Assembly: GCA_030407005.1 (NCBI GenBank)
Contig: JAUDYN010000001.1
Span: forward strand, 868,001-932,000
DNA: 64,000 bases
Direction: 5' to 3'
Source of the DNA: Desarmillaria ectypa
Lineage: Eukaryota; Basidiomycota; Agaricomycetes; Agaricales; Physalacriaceae
Below the pieces are notes generated by a model. The model was given only the letters and a program-made list of their open reading frames with translations. It did not search any database and was not told the origin of the DNA. Both the position numbers and the translations under genes were made by a program. Positions 34,131 through 46,812 of the stretch are shown here, piece after piece (within the stretch, counting starts at the first letter, position 1; every line of letters starts with the position of its first letter).

Positions 34131-37100
34131 TAATCCAGTGCCAGTGAGAGGTCGCAGTGTAATAACCTATCAGGTATTTGGCAGTCTGAAACCCCATTTT
34201 TCATGGGCAAATATATTGTGTAAACTGCTAACTGAAATCCTCCAGTCAAAAGGAGAGATAACTCTCTACTTAAACAACTCATCTCTAAGGAGCTACACCG
34301 CAACATTATAGTTGTTCTTCATAAGCATCTCGCCTGACCAGATATTACCACTTGACAAGCAGAGAACTTTTATTCATTATACAATATATTCATAAAGTCA
34401 CATTCCCATCAGTTCTCGCTCCTTCCACCAGCACTGAACTTCCCTATTGCAGCAGAAGATGGGAGGGAGAATAAATTGGAAGGTGACGCGAGCTTAAGAT
34501 GCCATCACCCTGTCTGAGGACATACGCCACAAGGCCTTGGTGCCGTCGGCATATAACGCTCCTTCGCCGTTTGAACAGTGGAGCAAGAAAAGGGGGACCG
34601 AGAGACAAACATTTATGTTGTATGGGCAACGTTCAGACCACATAGCGGCGCTAGATTGTTCCGATCCACGGTTCAAAACACAAATGGCTGGTCTCCATGA
34701 ATATCAGTGACGATAGACGGCGTGGCATTGCAGTACGATACACCCAAGGAGTCATCTAAGCCACTGTGGTTGAAGCCTGCGGGAACCAAGAGAAGGGCTT
34801 ACATCTATCTTCGATGTCACGAACGGCAGAAAGCGGTGAGTGCTACGCCCAGAATAGTTGTTTCTTCGATGCCGTCCGCTGAGGACTCTCGGAACGATTT
34901 TATAGATAGCACTTCATGGTTACAGGCTTCGCTCTGGAGGGAAATTGGGAAGATAGGAAAAGAAGCGTGATCGCCGTAGTGAGCTCGAATCGTGGAGCCA
35001 AATTCGTGTGCAGAAGGGGGAAAATGCCGTAGCGACATTAGGAAGCCTACCAACTCATGACGGAGTACTTCTAAGGCCCACCGGCTCAGGCTGTAGAGGA
35101 TGTCTCTGCAGGGAGCAGCAAAAAACTGACCACCTTCGCCCGCTAGCCATGAAAAGTAATTCGGTGACTTGGTGCAGTTCGATAGTTGGCCAGTTCGGGA
35201 AAACACTGCATCGTAAATACGAGGATATGACTGTGACCAAGTGACTGGGCCAGTAGAAATTCGGTATACTATAATAGTCTATCGGAACTTGTGAGGCCAG
35301 ACGACAAGATGGACGAACCTGATCGGTGAACCCTACCATCTACTATCTACGGGATGGGCGGTCACCGCATCTGAGTCCCAACCCCAATTGTCACCGCCTG
35401 GAAATTTGAGTGGAGGTGTTCGCGAATAATCGAGGATTGTCCTCCATCGCTTCAGATTTGGAATCCACACATTCATACCCCATGCCTAAAAGACGTAAAA
35501 GACGGATAAAACGCGAATAAAGATCCCCGTCGTCTGCTTCGAATGTTTGAAGTGAGTTTGCGGCACAGAACCGCCACCGCCGCGAAATGAAAAGTTCTTC
35601 TAAGTATAAAAGGCGGCCGCAAGAAAGAATGTAAAGATTTAAAAAGCAGACTGCCCTAATTCTAATACAGGTTTAGTATTGGGCGTCGTCAGGAGGGTTT
35701 CCAACTTTTCTCTAGAGTCGACGAGTTTCTGATGATTTTGAGATGTACGAGCTGGAACATAAGTTTTGCGCCAATATGTCGTGTTTGCCCGACGAGACGA
35801 CCACAAGAAGGGTGATCGATGGAATACTGGAACACTGGATTAATTGGCCATCTCGCTGAATGGAGTTGGAGACGTGTTTCGGCATCCGGTCCGAGCTTCC
35901 CGTCGTTGACTGACTACTGATGCAGAGGCTAGCTACCTTCAGCGGAATAGCACTTTAGGCGTGTACACTGATGACCGTCTACGTTCGTTTGCCTCATTTC
36001 TCCACGCCGGTAGTCCTAAAAATCTAAAACCATTGGTCCGTCATACCCCTCCACAACATCATACATTCCGTCCCTATTCCAGACACGGGCATGTAGTGAC
36101 CTTCCGGCAATAGGATTGCTATGATATAGGTCATACCTTCGTTACTTTCCAGTACGATATAACTCCGACTTCAAGAGGAAGCGATTTTCGCATTGAAGTT
36201 GCACTGTTTTCTAGATCTAACTGCCAAGCACTCTGCTGAAGTAAAGCGCCCTTAGAGGCCACCTCACCGACTCTTTCTATGCTTGCTTTGGCACTTTTGA
36301 TCTCTCGCCTGTAAATCCCGGATTTTCTCAAGTACGTGTCATTCGTATCGTCTAGTTCCGCACAGCCATTGTTGTTTATAGAACATCTATGGATACCGGA
36401 ATATCAAACCTTTCAGCTGTTTACCATAAGAATTTCTTCAGATGATCCATACGCGTCTCTGGTCGCTTATAATAGCTTTATCCCGCTCGTGGGGGACGCG
36501 TCGTGATCACGTGAGACTGCATCCACTGTAAGTTAGACTACTATCTTAGTTTCTACTGTTCAACTTCGAAGAATCACCACTATTCTAAATCAATTTCCTT
36601 ATAGTATCGCCTGTCTCTCGAACCTTCCTCGTCACTGTACTCGCCTCTCCACCTTAAAATGGACAAGCACTGCTTGAAACTACTGGTGAGGGGTTCTCGA
36701 ATTGTAATTCCTAATAGCCACTGATTAGCCGTTCCTTCCTGTATTTCCTGCTTTAGCCGGTAGCTTTTCTCATGTTACTTCACTTTCATAGAACTCTATT
36801 ACGATCGATCGCTATTCGTAGGACGGAAAGGGTGGGGGGTTAGGGTGAGTCCGTTCGTACTACCCCGATCAGTACTACTTTTTGTCGGCATAAGTCCGCA
36901 TACACGCTTTGAGAATCGCTAAAGGGCTTATACTCTGTTCTCATAGCAACAGGCACATCAAGAAGAGGGCAGAAAACCATCTTCGGAATCCAGACGTGTG
37001 GCTGATAGAAGCTGATATCTAGTAAGCTCTGCACTTTACTGCGCATCAGAGCATCAGAAAGTAGGTCATTGATGCCTTGGTCGAGTATTGGCTGACTGTG

Positions 37101-38779
37101 ATATTTTTCCAGTGCTACAGTTGAAGGATCTGCCCTGGAAGGTCTGGGCGAGGCCCATGAACGTACGGCATACGACTCGTCTAGTCATGTCAATCAGAAA
37201 GGGACAGGCGAATATACTCTCAGACTGCAAGGACTTTCGTCGGTGTTTCCGTGCGCGGCCGACAACTCAGAGGGAGGCGCCGGGTACAGGAAATGCGCCG
37301 ACAAAATTGAAGTGCCCTTTCCTCGGCGACAAGTTATCAATCAATTCCAAGGGTCAGCAAAGTTGTTGGCAAACTCCACCTGGTGACCCTGCATGGGACG
37401 ATTTTTCTCTCCGTCGAGTATGTAAATCATCTTACCATTCTCACCGACGCGGGGCCGGCGTCAAGGACTCTCCGTTGTAGAGTCTTGAAAATTTGTTGCG
37501 GAGACGGCTCCAGACTTGGCGAGTGTGTACCTGTTGCATTAGTCAGTGACGCGTACTGATAGTCATTTACAAGTGTTATGCAGATAATAACGCACCAATC
37601 TGAACGCTGTCTCTCCCCAGAGACGGTACCTTGTTCCTCTGCCATCTACTTGGGCTATGACTGATGACTCGCTGTTCTCGGGCAGGGGTATTGTTGGCCC
37701 ATTTGCTCTTGCTTGCATGATGCTGGTTTCTCCGTCTTACGGCTCCGCTCTTCCTCTACTCGCCGCTTACGCTTCTCTCGCCCGGCCTACACAAGGGTTC
37801 CAGAGGTTTGGCTTCGAAATTCACTCTGATTCTAAGTACCATATGAAGTCTGCACCCACAGCTTCCCGAGTATACCCTGTGTTGAAGCAATTGGAACCGT
37901 TTGGCTATGCTCGAAACCCTCATGGGGATCGCATTTCGTTGGAACAAGATCAACCCCGAACCCTAAGTCAGGCAACTCATTGCTCGTTCATTTCCAACAT
38001 AAGTACCTTTCTCGGTGGAAGATCTACCTGTTATGGAAAGATGCTCTGGTATTCATTATGTACTATCGTGGGTACTAGAATCCCTCGACAGCACTTTACA
38101 CATCTGATTGGTGCCGACTAGGACGAAACACCCGGTATCAAGTCTTCGTCTTATCGTACCACTCACGGAGGTCTATTTGACGGATCAGCACTCATTCTGA
38201 ACTTGGAGAAAGAAACGTGGCGCAGATATTCCCTGCACAGCTATGCCCTGAAGAAAAGATCCGTAGAAGCTGGGATCACCTCCCCGTTGGGCCCGGGTTG
38301 GACATGACGTTCCTAAGCGCGCAGATCGCGGCTTGGTGCCAATGATGGGTACCCAAAACATGGAGAATGGTTGGGAAAATCCCGCAGAGCCCCACGTCAA
38401 TAATGTCACCTTTTATCTCGGTAATAGGTAATGAAGTCATTCAATAGATCGGGAGCACAGCGCGTTCTCGAAGGCTCGCTACTGAGAAAAAGTATTCGCA
38501 ATGGCTCCGATGTTACGTGTGAGCCCGACTGAAAAATAATACTACCGACAAAGCGTGTTATCTTGCCATGCAATAATCTATATTCCGATGCTCAGGAGGC
38601 ATTTCCTGTGTCAAAGGATCAGGAAAGCTGCCACGATTGGCGATGCCTGGGAACGCTATGCAAGAGAGGACGGCCAGGGTAAAGTACGCCTTTTTTCCCG
38701 AGAGGACTTTAATGAGGCCTTGTGAGGCTACAGAGCGGCTGTGACAATGCGAGAAGGATGTGGCGTAGAGAAAATTCAC
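34131..38779. other. Long region without recognised genes
   Basis: Several open frames of 70-150 codons occur (reverse strand 34817-35206; forward 37088-37480 and 37657-38121), but none shows a known domain, and flanking splice sites do not extend them convincingly. The reverse frame at 34.82-35.21 kb has a fairly protein-like middle (AHEFGSTIRAHYGDHASF). A mini-frame starting ATG 36660 (MDKHCLKLL) with a GTGAGG donor is possible but unsupported. A TTAGGG-containing stretch near 36840 is too short to be telomeric. Confidence 0.35.
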
Positions 38780-38787
38780 TATAAAAG
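38780..38787 (+). promoter_or_regulatory. TATA box (TATAAAAG) of the OPT transporter gene
   Basis: TATAAAAG lies 135 bases before the chosen start codon at 38922 and only 6 bases before an upstream in-frame ATG (38793), which therefore cannot be the translation start if this box is used. Confidence 0.6.
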
Positions 38788-38921
38788 GATGAATGTTCCT
38801 GTGGCGTGACGACGTGACAGGCACAAACAGAGGTAAATGTGCCTGGATGCGAGCGTTGCTCATTGAATCAATTTCTGCTGTTCTGTGCTGCCAAGCTGCT
38901 CGCCCTTCCTATTCCTTAGCC

Positions 38922-41900
38922 ATGCACAGACTGCCTACGTCCTCCAGCCAGCTGAGCCCAACGACGTCAAGGCCAGTGACTAGTGCTGGCCCCGGTCCTC
39001 AGCTATACAACGATTACTACGACGATGTCGACGACGACGACGACAGTGACGACGGAGATGTTTTTGCATTTCTCCCTCCGAGCACAGCAGAGCAGCAACA
39101 GCAGCAGCAGTCTCAACATACCTATGGCTATCCAGATGAGGCTCCACACACAGGCTCTGCACCAACATACCCCTCTCCGATATTCGACCCATATGCCCGT
39201 TTCCCAGCTGATTCGGCCCAGGCGGGTCGCGTCATTCATCAGCCTTTATCGCAGCCGCTAACGCCACCCTCAACTGACTCACAATCGAATGACGATCCCT
39301 ATCGAATGACGAGGTTCCAGCGACAGACGCCCCAATCGTCTGTGGAGGTGCATGTGTCGCTGCCAAGCGCTGGAAGTGAGAAGGACATTGAGGCGGAGGC
39401 GGAGATACGGCTTCATACCAAGTCGAGCCGGGGGAGCCCCAGTATCGGAGAGAGCTACGTTGACGACGATTTTGACGATATTGATCACGACGGGGGCCGG
39501 GAAGCGAGTATCAAGTAAGTCTCCCTTCTTCACCGTTCCCGACGTGCGGGCGCTCACCACTGACACAGAATGGACTTTGACTTCGATGCTATCGAAGAGG
39601 AGGACTCGCCATATCCTGAGGTCCGGGCATCGGTATCGAATATCGATGACCCGGACATGCCCGCCCTAACATTTCGTATGTGGTTTGTTGGGCTCTTCCT
39701 ATGTCTAATCAGTGGCGCTCTTAATGTGTTCTTCAACTTCCGCTCTCCCGCGCCTTCTGTCGTTCCTCTGGCCCTTCTACTTCTTTCCTATCCCCTGGGC
39801 AAGTTCCTTGCTTTCACACTCCCTATTACTGTCTATCGCATACCGCTTCCTTATATCCCCTCTTTTCTCATACCCGCACCACCTGTACCACCACAATATC
39901 CGGCTCCCTTCTTCACTCACCTCGCGTTCATCCTATCACCCAGGAGAATACTGCACACTCTCTTTGCTCCCCTCTCTCCTTCAACCGCGCCTTCCTTTGA
40001 ATTCTCCCTCAATCCTGGTCCATGGAACATCAAGGAGCATGTGCTCGTGTTCATCATGGCTAACGTTGCCGTCAGTAACCCCTACGCCCTTTATGCGATC
40101 GTGGTTGCCGAAGTATACTATGACTTAGCATTGGGCTACTGGTTCAGTCTAGTTCTCGTTTTGGCCACCCAGCTCACTGGTTTCGGTTTGGCCGGCGTCT
40201 GTCGACGATTTTTGGTCTGGCCTGCTTCTATGGTCTGGCCTCAGAACCTTGTAGCATGCACTTTGCTCAACACGCTGCACGCTGAAGAAGACTCTGAAGA
40301 AGTTGTGCCGAGTATCACTGAAAGGACGATGGGAATGACGCGATTCAGGTTTTTCATGTGGGTTATGATTGGTATCTTCTTCTGGTCTTTCGTACCCGGT
40401 CTGTGCAGTTTCACTTTTCCCATGGCTGTCGTGCTTACCCGGCCTACACAGGTTTCCTATTCTCTGCCGTATCAGTCTTCTCCTTCTTATGTTGGGCTTG
40501 GCCGAATAATGTTCCCGTCAACCAGTTATTCGGGGTGTATAGTGGTTTGGGCATGAGTGTCCTGACATTTGATTGGACTCAGATCAGCTGGATTGGCAGT
40601 CCGCTGATGGGTCAGCCTCTTCCTTCAGTTCAGCCTTGTACCGATCCTAATAAATCTTTTACACAGTTCCATGGTGGGCACAAGTGCACGTAGCTGTTGG
40701 GTTCGTTGTCTTTTACTGGATTTTGACGCCCATCCTCTATTACACCAACGTAAGTTGCAACTGTTTTGTAACCTTACCTTGTCTGACATCCGGAATGATC
40801 CTTCAGTCGTGGGATCTTTCCTACTTCCCCATTTCAGCAAACGAGCCTTACGACAGGTTTGGAAATGTCTACAATGTCTCTGTTGTCCTTCGGAAGGACG
40901 ATACTTTCGACAGCGAAGCCTACTATAACTATTCGCCTCTCTATCTCCCGGCAACGTATGCCATGTGCTATCTGATCGCGTTTGCGCTGTCCACATGCGT
41001 TATCACGCACACCATCCTGTATCATGGCAAGTCTCTCTTGAACGGCGTCAAAAAGATGCGGATCGAAAAGGACGATATTCATGCCAAATTAATGAGGAAC
41101 TACCCCGAGGTCCCAGACTGGTGGTACATCATCTCTTTCGTCACTTTCTTCTGTCTGGCGATTGTTGCCGTCGAAGTATGGCACACTGGCGTACCAGTCT
41201 ACGCATTACTCCTGGCATTGCTTTTGCCGATCATCTACATTCTACCAAGTGGCTTTATTTACGCCATGACCGGTCAAGGAGTGAGTTGCACATGTATCTG
41301 ATCAATACCGAGTCCTGACCGCACATAGATCACTCTGAACATCTTGGCTCAAATCATTCCCGGAACACTTGTACCAGGGAACCCGCTCGCAAACATGGTG
41401 TTCAAATCGTACTCAGTCCAGACATTAACGGAGGCTACATCATTCGTGCAGGACTTGAAGTTGGGTCACTATGTCAAAGTCCCGCCAAGAGCGACATTTG
41501 TTGGTACGCCAGCCCCTCTCTTCGTCATTAATCACTGCTAACTTGAGTACAGTTCAATTAGTGGGCACGGTATTGGCCGCCTTCGTGCAAGTCGGCGTAA
41601 AGACTTGGATATTCTCCAATGTCCCCGACATTTGTTCAGAACACCAGAAGAGTAATCTTACCTGTCCGCATAATCAGGTCTTCTATACGGCCTCAGCGGT
41701 GTGGGGTCTTATTGGCCCTACGCGGCAATTTGGTACTGGCTCGATCTATCATCCTCATCTATACGCGATCATCGTCGGCGCTTTCCTGCCACTGCCGTTT
41801 TGGTTATGGCAACGGCGGCGTCCGAATTCGTGGGCAAAATATGTGTCTACACCGATCGTATTGAACGGTGTCTCTGGAATACCCCCTGCTACTGGTATAA

Positions 41901-42276
41901 ACTATTCGAGCTGGTTCGTCGTCGGTGTCGTCTTTCAGTATATGATCAGAAAGAGGAACTTCGCATGGTGGAGCAAGTTCAACTACGTTACGAGTGCAGC
42001 CTTGGACTGTGGAACAGTACTGGGACTGATATTTATTTTCTTCACTCTGCAAGTGAGTACACACCGCTGAAGACCAAAATTTATGTTCTGATCGTCTGTT
42101 TTAGTTCCCGAACGGAGGTGTATCGTTGAATTGGTGGGGAAACAATGTATATGTGAATAGTAAGTGTGCATCATTCCTTCTCTTGAACAAGAATCTGACA
42201 GAGCTCTACAGCGGCTGATTACAATCGAACTCCGCTAAGAACTATACCTGAAGGTGGTATACCCTGGCCATCATAA
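38922..42276 (+). CDS. OPT-family oligopeptide transporter
   Basis: This is a proton-coupled importer of small peptides (or glutathione-type substrates) in the plasma membrane. Nine exons (38922-39514, 39569-40398, 40452-40610, 40667-40749, 40807-41280, 41329-41503, 41553-42052, 42105-42159, 42212-42276) splice exactly into 977 residues. The first 200 residues are a soluble extension with Asp-rich and Gln-rich runs, longer than in yeast relatives. The membrane part has about 12-14 helices and both OPT signatures: NPG in FSLNPGPWNIKEHVLVFIMA, and KVPPR (KIPPR motif) in LKLGHYVKVPPRATF. Other family blocks are CWAWPNNVPVNQLFG, SGFIYAMTGQG, PGNPLANMVFKSY and FNYVTSAALDCG, ending NRTPLRTIPEGG. 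It appears fully functional. The upstream ATGs at 38793 and 38847 are in frame but too close to the TATA box or in a weaker context. Confidence 0.95.
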
Positions 42277-42670
42277 TATTGGCGGTGGGCAGTTCCTACC
42301 GTGCTTGACATTCGTCCCATCCCTCATTTTTATATCTCCTCATCTTTTATTTGGAAATAGTGTGTGTACCTGTGTGTGTTTAGATCGCTACCCTCCCACC
42401 TACCCCTTCTAGTCCTCTCCCCTACGCCTAAAAGAAATCTAAAGATGCTATATAACTATTCGATTATGTCTTATACTAAATAGCTTGTAGCGAGTGAATG
42501 AAAGAACGAATGCCAATTTGAATCCCTGATTGAGCGATTTCTGGCTCGCGTCGGCTTGTTCGGTCAGCACGATCACGCGTTTACATTTCGCATTGCCGAG
42601 GCTGCCGAATCCCACGGTTCCTTACCTCCTTACCTCCATCAATGACCATTCATCATTTCATCAGAGTGCC
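42277..42670. other. Intergenic, 3' region of the transporter
   Basis: Contains the transporter's 3' untranslated sequence (T/C-rich, GTGTGTGTT run near 42370) and the likely upstream region of the F-box pseudogene. No separate gene is seen. Confidence 0.4.
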
Positions 42671-42672
42671 CC

Positions 42673-44935
42673 ATGCCGCCACCGCGCAAGCGCAAGGCCG
42701 TCAATGACGAAGGTCGCGGTGCGGGCCGTTAAGGGTGGTCAGCGCTCTGTAGGAAAGCTCTCCACGTTCGTCGAGCTGCCCTTAGATATCCTTTTCGAGG
42801 TGACTCGTTTTCGAGGTGAACGCGTCATGACTCAAAGAATGAACGCGTATAAATTTTTGGTTTGCTCAATCCATTGGATCTCTTACATCTGGCGCTTCTC
42901 AGCAAGGATTTTCGAAGGGTGCTCATGGGCAGGTTGAATATATGCGTATGGAAATCGGCGCGCTCGAACCTTGAAGGGTTTCCAGGGCCTTATCCTGGTA
43001 TGTCGGAACCTGCATGGGTTAATCTTGCATTCATGACAGAATGTCACGTAGGTGCGTATTACGGGCCTTGTGCTGTATCTAATACGTTTTTATTGTAGTA
43101 TTGCATCAAGATCGTTCGGTGTCCTGATATGCATCTGAAGACCTGTTTGTTTCCTAGCTGTGCTAAAACATCTGGATGCGAGTTGTCATATTTTCTGGGT
43201 CTGCAGGCTGGTCGGACGAGATGAACTCATTGATAATGCTTCGGAAGAAGTAGTAATAGTTCAGAATATCTTCAAGCTTATCCCTACCCATTTTACCAGT
43301 ACGTGACATCCTTTGCTCATGGTAGACAGCGGCTAACATACTGTTCAGCATATCAACGCCAGCGTCGCAAACATCTTGATTGTTTCGCAAAGTGAATATG
43401 ACGCAATGCAGACCAAGATCTTAACCACCACTTCGGGTGATGAACTCTGGCAATTAAATATGGTCGAACGGTGTGCATTCATGCTCGAGCATCGCAACGC
43501 AAGCTCCGTCTGTTTCACTTACCTTCAAATATGATTTGACCCTTCGATAGCATGCAAGTATCTGTGTAGAATGGCACAATCAGCGTGTGCGTGAATGACA
43601 AGGCGAGATTGATGAATTGAAAAAGAGCAGGAAAGCAGCGTCAGTGCCCATCCACCGTACTTCAAGCATCCGTTTCTGATGGGAACGTATAGTATCCGTG
43701 ATGAACTCAAGGAGCTTGGATATGAGAAAGATGTCGAAAGCGTTAGGTTTCCGGATTGCTTTATGGAGCACCGTCTTGTTAAAAAGAATAGTCCTTTGAC
43801 TGATCGCGGTATGCTGTTGGTGTCTAAACTGTCAGGTCTTCATTGACGAAAATCCGTAGCCTATGTCAATATCAAAGGCGAGATAGTTCGCTGGGTAGAG
43901 TCAATGAAACGCCTTGCCAGAGAGCGCGAGGCTCTGATCAACACACGCAAATCGGTCGCTGTCGACATACTTCGTCAGTGCAAGGACGAGTCGACGAATC
44001 ATCCTCTTAAGCACTTCCTCCCCACCATCGCCGACTTCTGTACCTTCCCTCCCGTGCACGAGGTTTTGGAGCTCCCTTCGGAAGTGGTAGTGAATGCACA
44101 AAGTTTCTCCGCAGTGGTTCCTCAAATACCCTATCTTTGCCGACACTGGCAGGGATACGTCCGTGGCTTGTTGTCCCAGTTGATTCTTGGGCCAGACTCA
44201 CAGACTCCCCCCGAGGTCTACCTTACACGACTGGTCGAACTTGACTCGAACACTCCGAGTGTCCATCCAAGACATGAATGACGCACGCGCCCGATTTGAG
44301 TGCCTCCTCTGTGAACACGACCCGATTAAGAGACATTCGAAAATGTTCATACTGTATGACTGGCGAAAATATGTGAGTGTCTTGCATAGTTCTTGAAACA
44401 ATAGTTTACTCGCTCTCTTTCAGGGTCGGCACATATTCGAGCGCCATTTCTGGGACAGTGGTAGATTCTCACGACATGTTGAGATTTTCCTCCCAGGCGA
44501 CGACATTCCCTGCATCTATTATGACATTCGACCAATGGGAAAAACTGTTTGGATATGTGTCCGTTGCCATGACCTTCCTACTGAGCATCTTGGTGGTTAC
44601 AAATGCATGGATTCATGGAAAGTGGAGGATCATATCAAGATAGTGTATGTATCCCGTTTAACCGATCTACCTCGCACTAGTTGCTCACGTACATAAAGGC
44701 ATGCCATTTGTGAGCCGAAGTTGGACCTGGATTATTATGTGGCCTACGGAACTCCAGCCTTTGCACGGGAAGGATAGACGGAAACCATGCACGGAATCTG
44801 ACTCGGAAGTCGACACAGATTCTGACGGCTGACATGAAAGCATCGATTCTGAGGAAGGCACTGAAGAGGAAGAAAGGAGCAAGACGAATACGATGGCGCA
44901 GAGTCGGGCTGATGCATCGAAATCTGATAAGTAGA
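42673..44935 (+). pseudogene. F-box domain pseudogene (MPPPRKRK-type)
   Basis: The start matches a large agaricomycete F-box family: ATG 42673, MPPPRKRKAVNDEG, but a TAA (42730-42732) follows soon. The F-box lies at about 42.75-42.93 kb: KLSTFVELPLDILFE, then after a 53-base intron-like gap IFGLLNPLDLLHLALLSKDF. Next come KSARSNLEGFPGPYP, a long shifted middle, and C-terminal pieces LAREREALINTRKSVAVDI (43910-43965), a Cys-containing ARFECLLCEHDP (44285-44325) and LDYYVAYGTPAFAREG (about 44727-44775). Frame changes and stops are too many for introns alone. Such proteins would recruit targets to SCF ubiquitin ligases; this copy is dead. Confidence 0.75.
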
Positions 44936-45419
44936 TGATTGACGTCTTTCTCTTGACTTTAATCCTTATTGTATCCGCGTTAAATTAGTTACAGGTTTCC
45001 ATTTGCAACATATACCTGGTCGAAATATCATTCGCAGAAGTCGCCATGTGTATCCCCATGAACTCCGACAATTCCAGGGCCGAAATAAATTTGCCGTCGA
45101 TTCTTTCTACAAGGACCCTCAAATCCATGAGCTCAAATAGAGGAACGATGCTCTCTTCAAGCTTACCACTATGCAGCAGCAAGCAAGCGATTTTGATAGA
45201 TAGATAGTGTCGGTTCGGTGGCATCTGCACTACTTGAACTTTCTATTCCAAAAAGGCTAATGTTCTCCCTGGCAGAATGAACTGAAGAATAGAAGCCCCT
45301 CAATTTTATCAGATCATTCAGCAATAGGTTACTCATCCTGGACGGACTTTGGATACACTCTAGCCCGATGCACCGTAAGGAAACCTTCGACAGTCGCACC
45401 GTGGATTGTCACATGAGAC

Positions 45420-46476
45420 TATACTGCAGGCGAAGACATCGGTGGATGGCCGAATGACGTTGTCGCTCCATCAGCCATTCAGTGGGCAGACGACTATCCG
45501 ATGCCCAGGGAACTGACTAATGCGGAGGTTAAAGGACTCATGCAATCGTTCAAAGATGCAGCAGTGAGAGCCGTAAAGGCAGGCTTAGACGTGATTGAGA
45601 TCCATGACGCTCATGGATACCTCTTGACCGAGTTTATAAGCCCAATGAGTAAACATCGTTCGGACGAGTATGGTGGCAGCTTTGAGAATAGGATTCGGTT
45701 ACCATTGGATCCGGTCGTTGAGGCGATGAGAAGTGTAATTCCAGATTCGATGCCACTTTTCTATAGGTAAGTCCTTGGTCGCGTCTGTGTTAGAACTCGC
45801 GGTTCACAGGTGAGCGGAAAGGAACTAATGTTCACGGCAATCGCGCTAGCGATGCCCTCTTATTAATTATACTGCTTTTATACTACCAAAATATGTAGAA
45901 TGTATTGGAATGAATGAGAAATGTATCACTAAGAAAATGAGTAAGCGTCCCGGGAATATGGGGAGAACAAGCCAGAATATTCATGCAAGCTCGTACTTCC
46001 AAACTAGGAATCCGTATTCTTATAGCGTCTACTGATCTTCGGGAGCTAACCCAATCCTTGCAGAATTTCTGGTAGTAAAAACCTGGAGAATTTTTTTCCC
46101 TGATATTCCGTCTTGGTCCGAAGAAACCGTTCGCTACGTTACCATTCTGGCTAAACATGGTGTCGAGTTCCTGGATGTCTCGTCAGGAGGGAACCATGCG
46201 CAGCAGAAAATTGCCACGAGTCCTGCATACCAAGCACGTTTTTCACATGTCGTGAAGAAGAGGAACCCCGGATTGTTGGTCGGTACGGTGGGTCGTATCA
46301 ATGATGGGCTTGTAGCGTAAGAGGTCCTGGACAAAGGCCAAGCAGATGTCATACTAGTTGGTCGGCAGTTCCTGAAGAATCCAGGACTGGTATAGGCTTT
46401 TGCAGATGACCTGGGAGTGAAGATTAGGGCTGCCCATCAGATACGTTGGGGTTTCGGTGAAAAATGGAATCTGTAG
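45420..46476 (+). pseudogene. Old Yellow Enzyme (NADH:flavin oxidoreductase) pseudogene
   Basis: Two coding blocks of an FMN-dependent ene-reductase of the YqjM-like OYE group remain. The first (about 45440-45765) reads AIQWADDYPMPRELTNAEVKG, then AGLDVIEIHDAHGYLLTEFIS and SDEYGGSFENRIRLP, which holds substrate and FMN-binding residues. The second (about 46115-46476) reads HGVEFLDVSSGGNHAQQKI, GTVGRINDGLVA and ADVILVGRQFLKNPGLV. In-frame stops occur at 46318-46320 and 46393-46395. The N-terminal third with the usual start of the barrel is not recognisable, and the middle is degraded (about 45780-46085). Such enzymes reduce activated alkenes using NAD(P)H. Confidence 0.82.
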
Positions 46477-46812
46477 TTGTCCCAGTTGTTCCTAATATTT
46501 ACAGAGATATAGAGTTCACGACAGGATTTTGCTCGTCGAGCCTTTAACAATTCAGAAACCAAGGGTACCTTGGGACACTAAGACCGGCGGCAATGTGAAG
46601 AATCGGCTACAGCGTTAGGCATCCGAAAATGGTGTCTGTTATAGTAATACAAATGCATACACAGTCCTTCCTAATATACAGAGTCTAAATGAGAGATAAT
46701 CGTACAGATTGCGGGATTTTTATCAATGATTTGGGTGATAAAAGAAAGACTCCAGGTCAAAGCTATCAAAATAATCAGCCCAAAGTTGACCAGCAAGTGG
46801 CCGATAGGCTAC
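46477..46812. other. Intergenic, convergent gene ends
   Basis: Lies between the OYE pseudogene and the 3' end of the reverse-strand regulator. No coding feature is supported. Confidence 0.4.

Noticed and set aside
36831..36850. GGGGGGTTAGGG as a possible telomere-like repeat
   Set aside because: Only one unit is present; no array.
39003..39239. Reverse frame rich in Val and Leu opposite the OPT gene
   Set aside because: It is the complement of the GAC/CAG repeats in the transporter's first exon.
40399..40451. Read-through of this stretch as coding (LCSFTFPMAVVLTRPTQ) in the OPT transporter
   Set aside because: It is open but would break the frame with FLFSAVSVFSFL; treating it as an intron restores the family sequence exactly.
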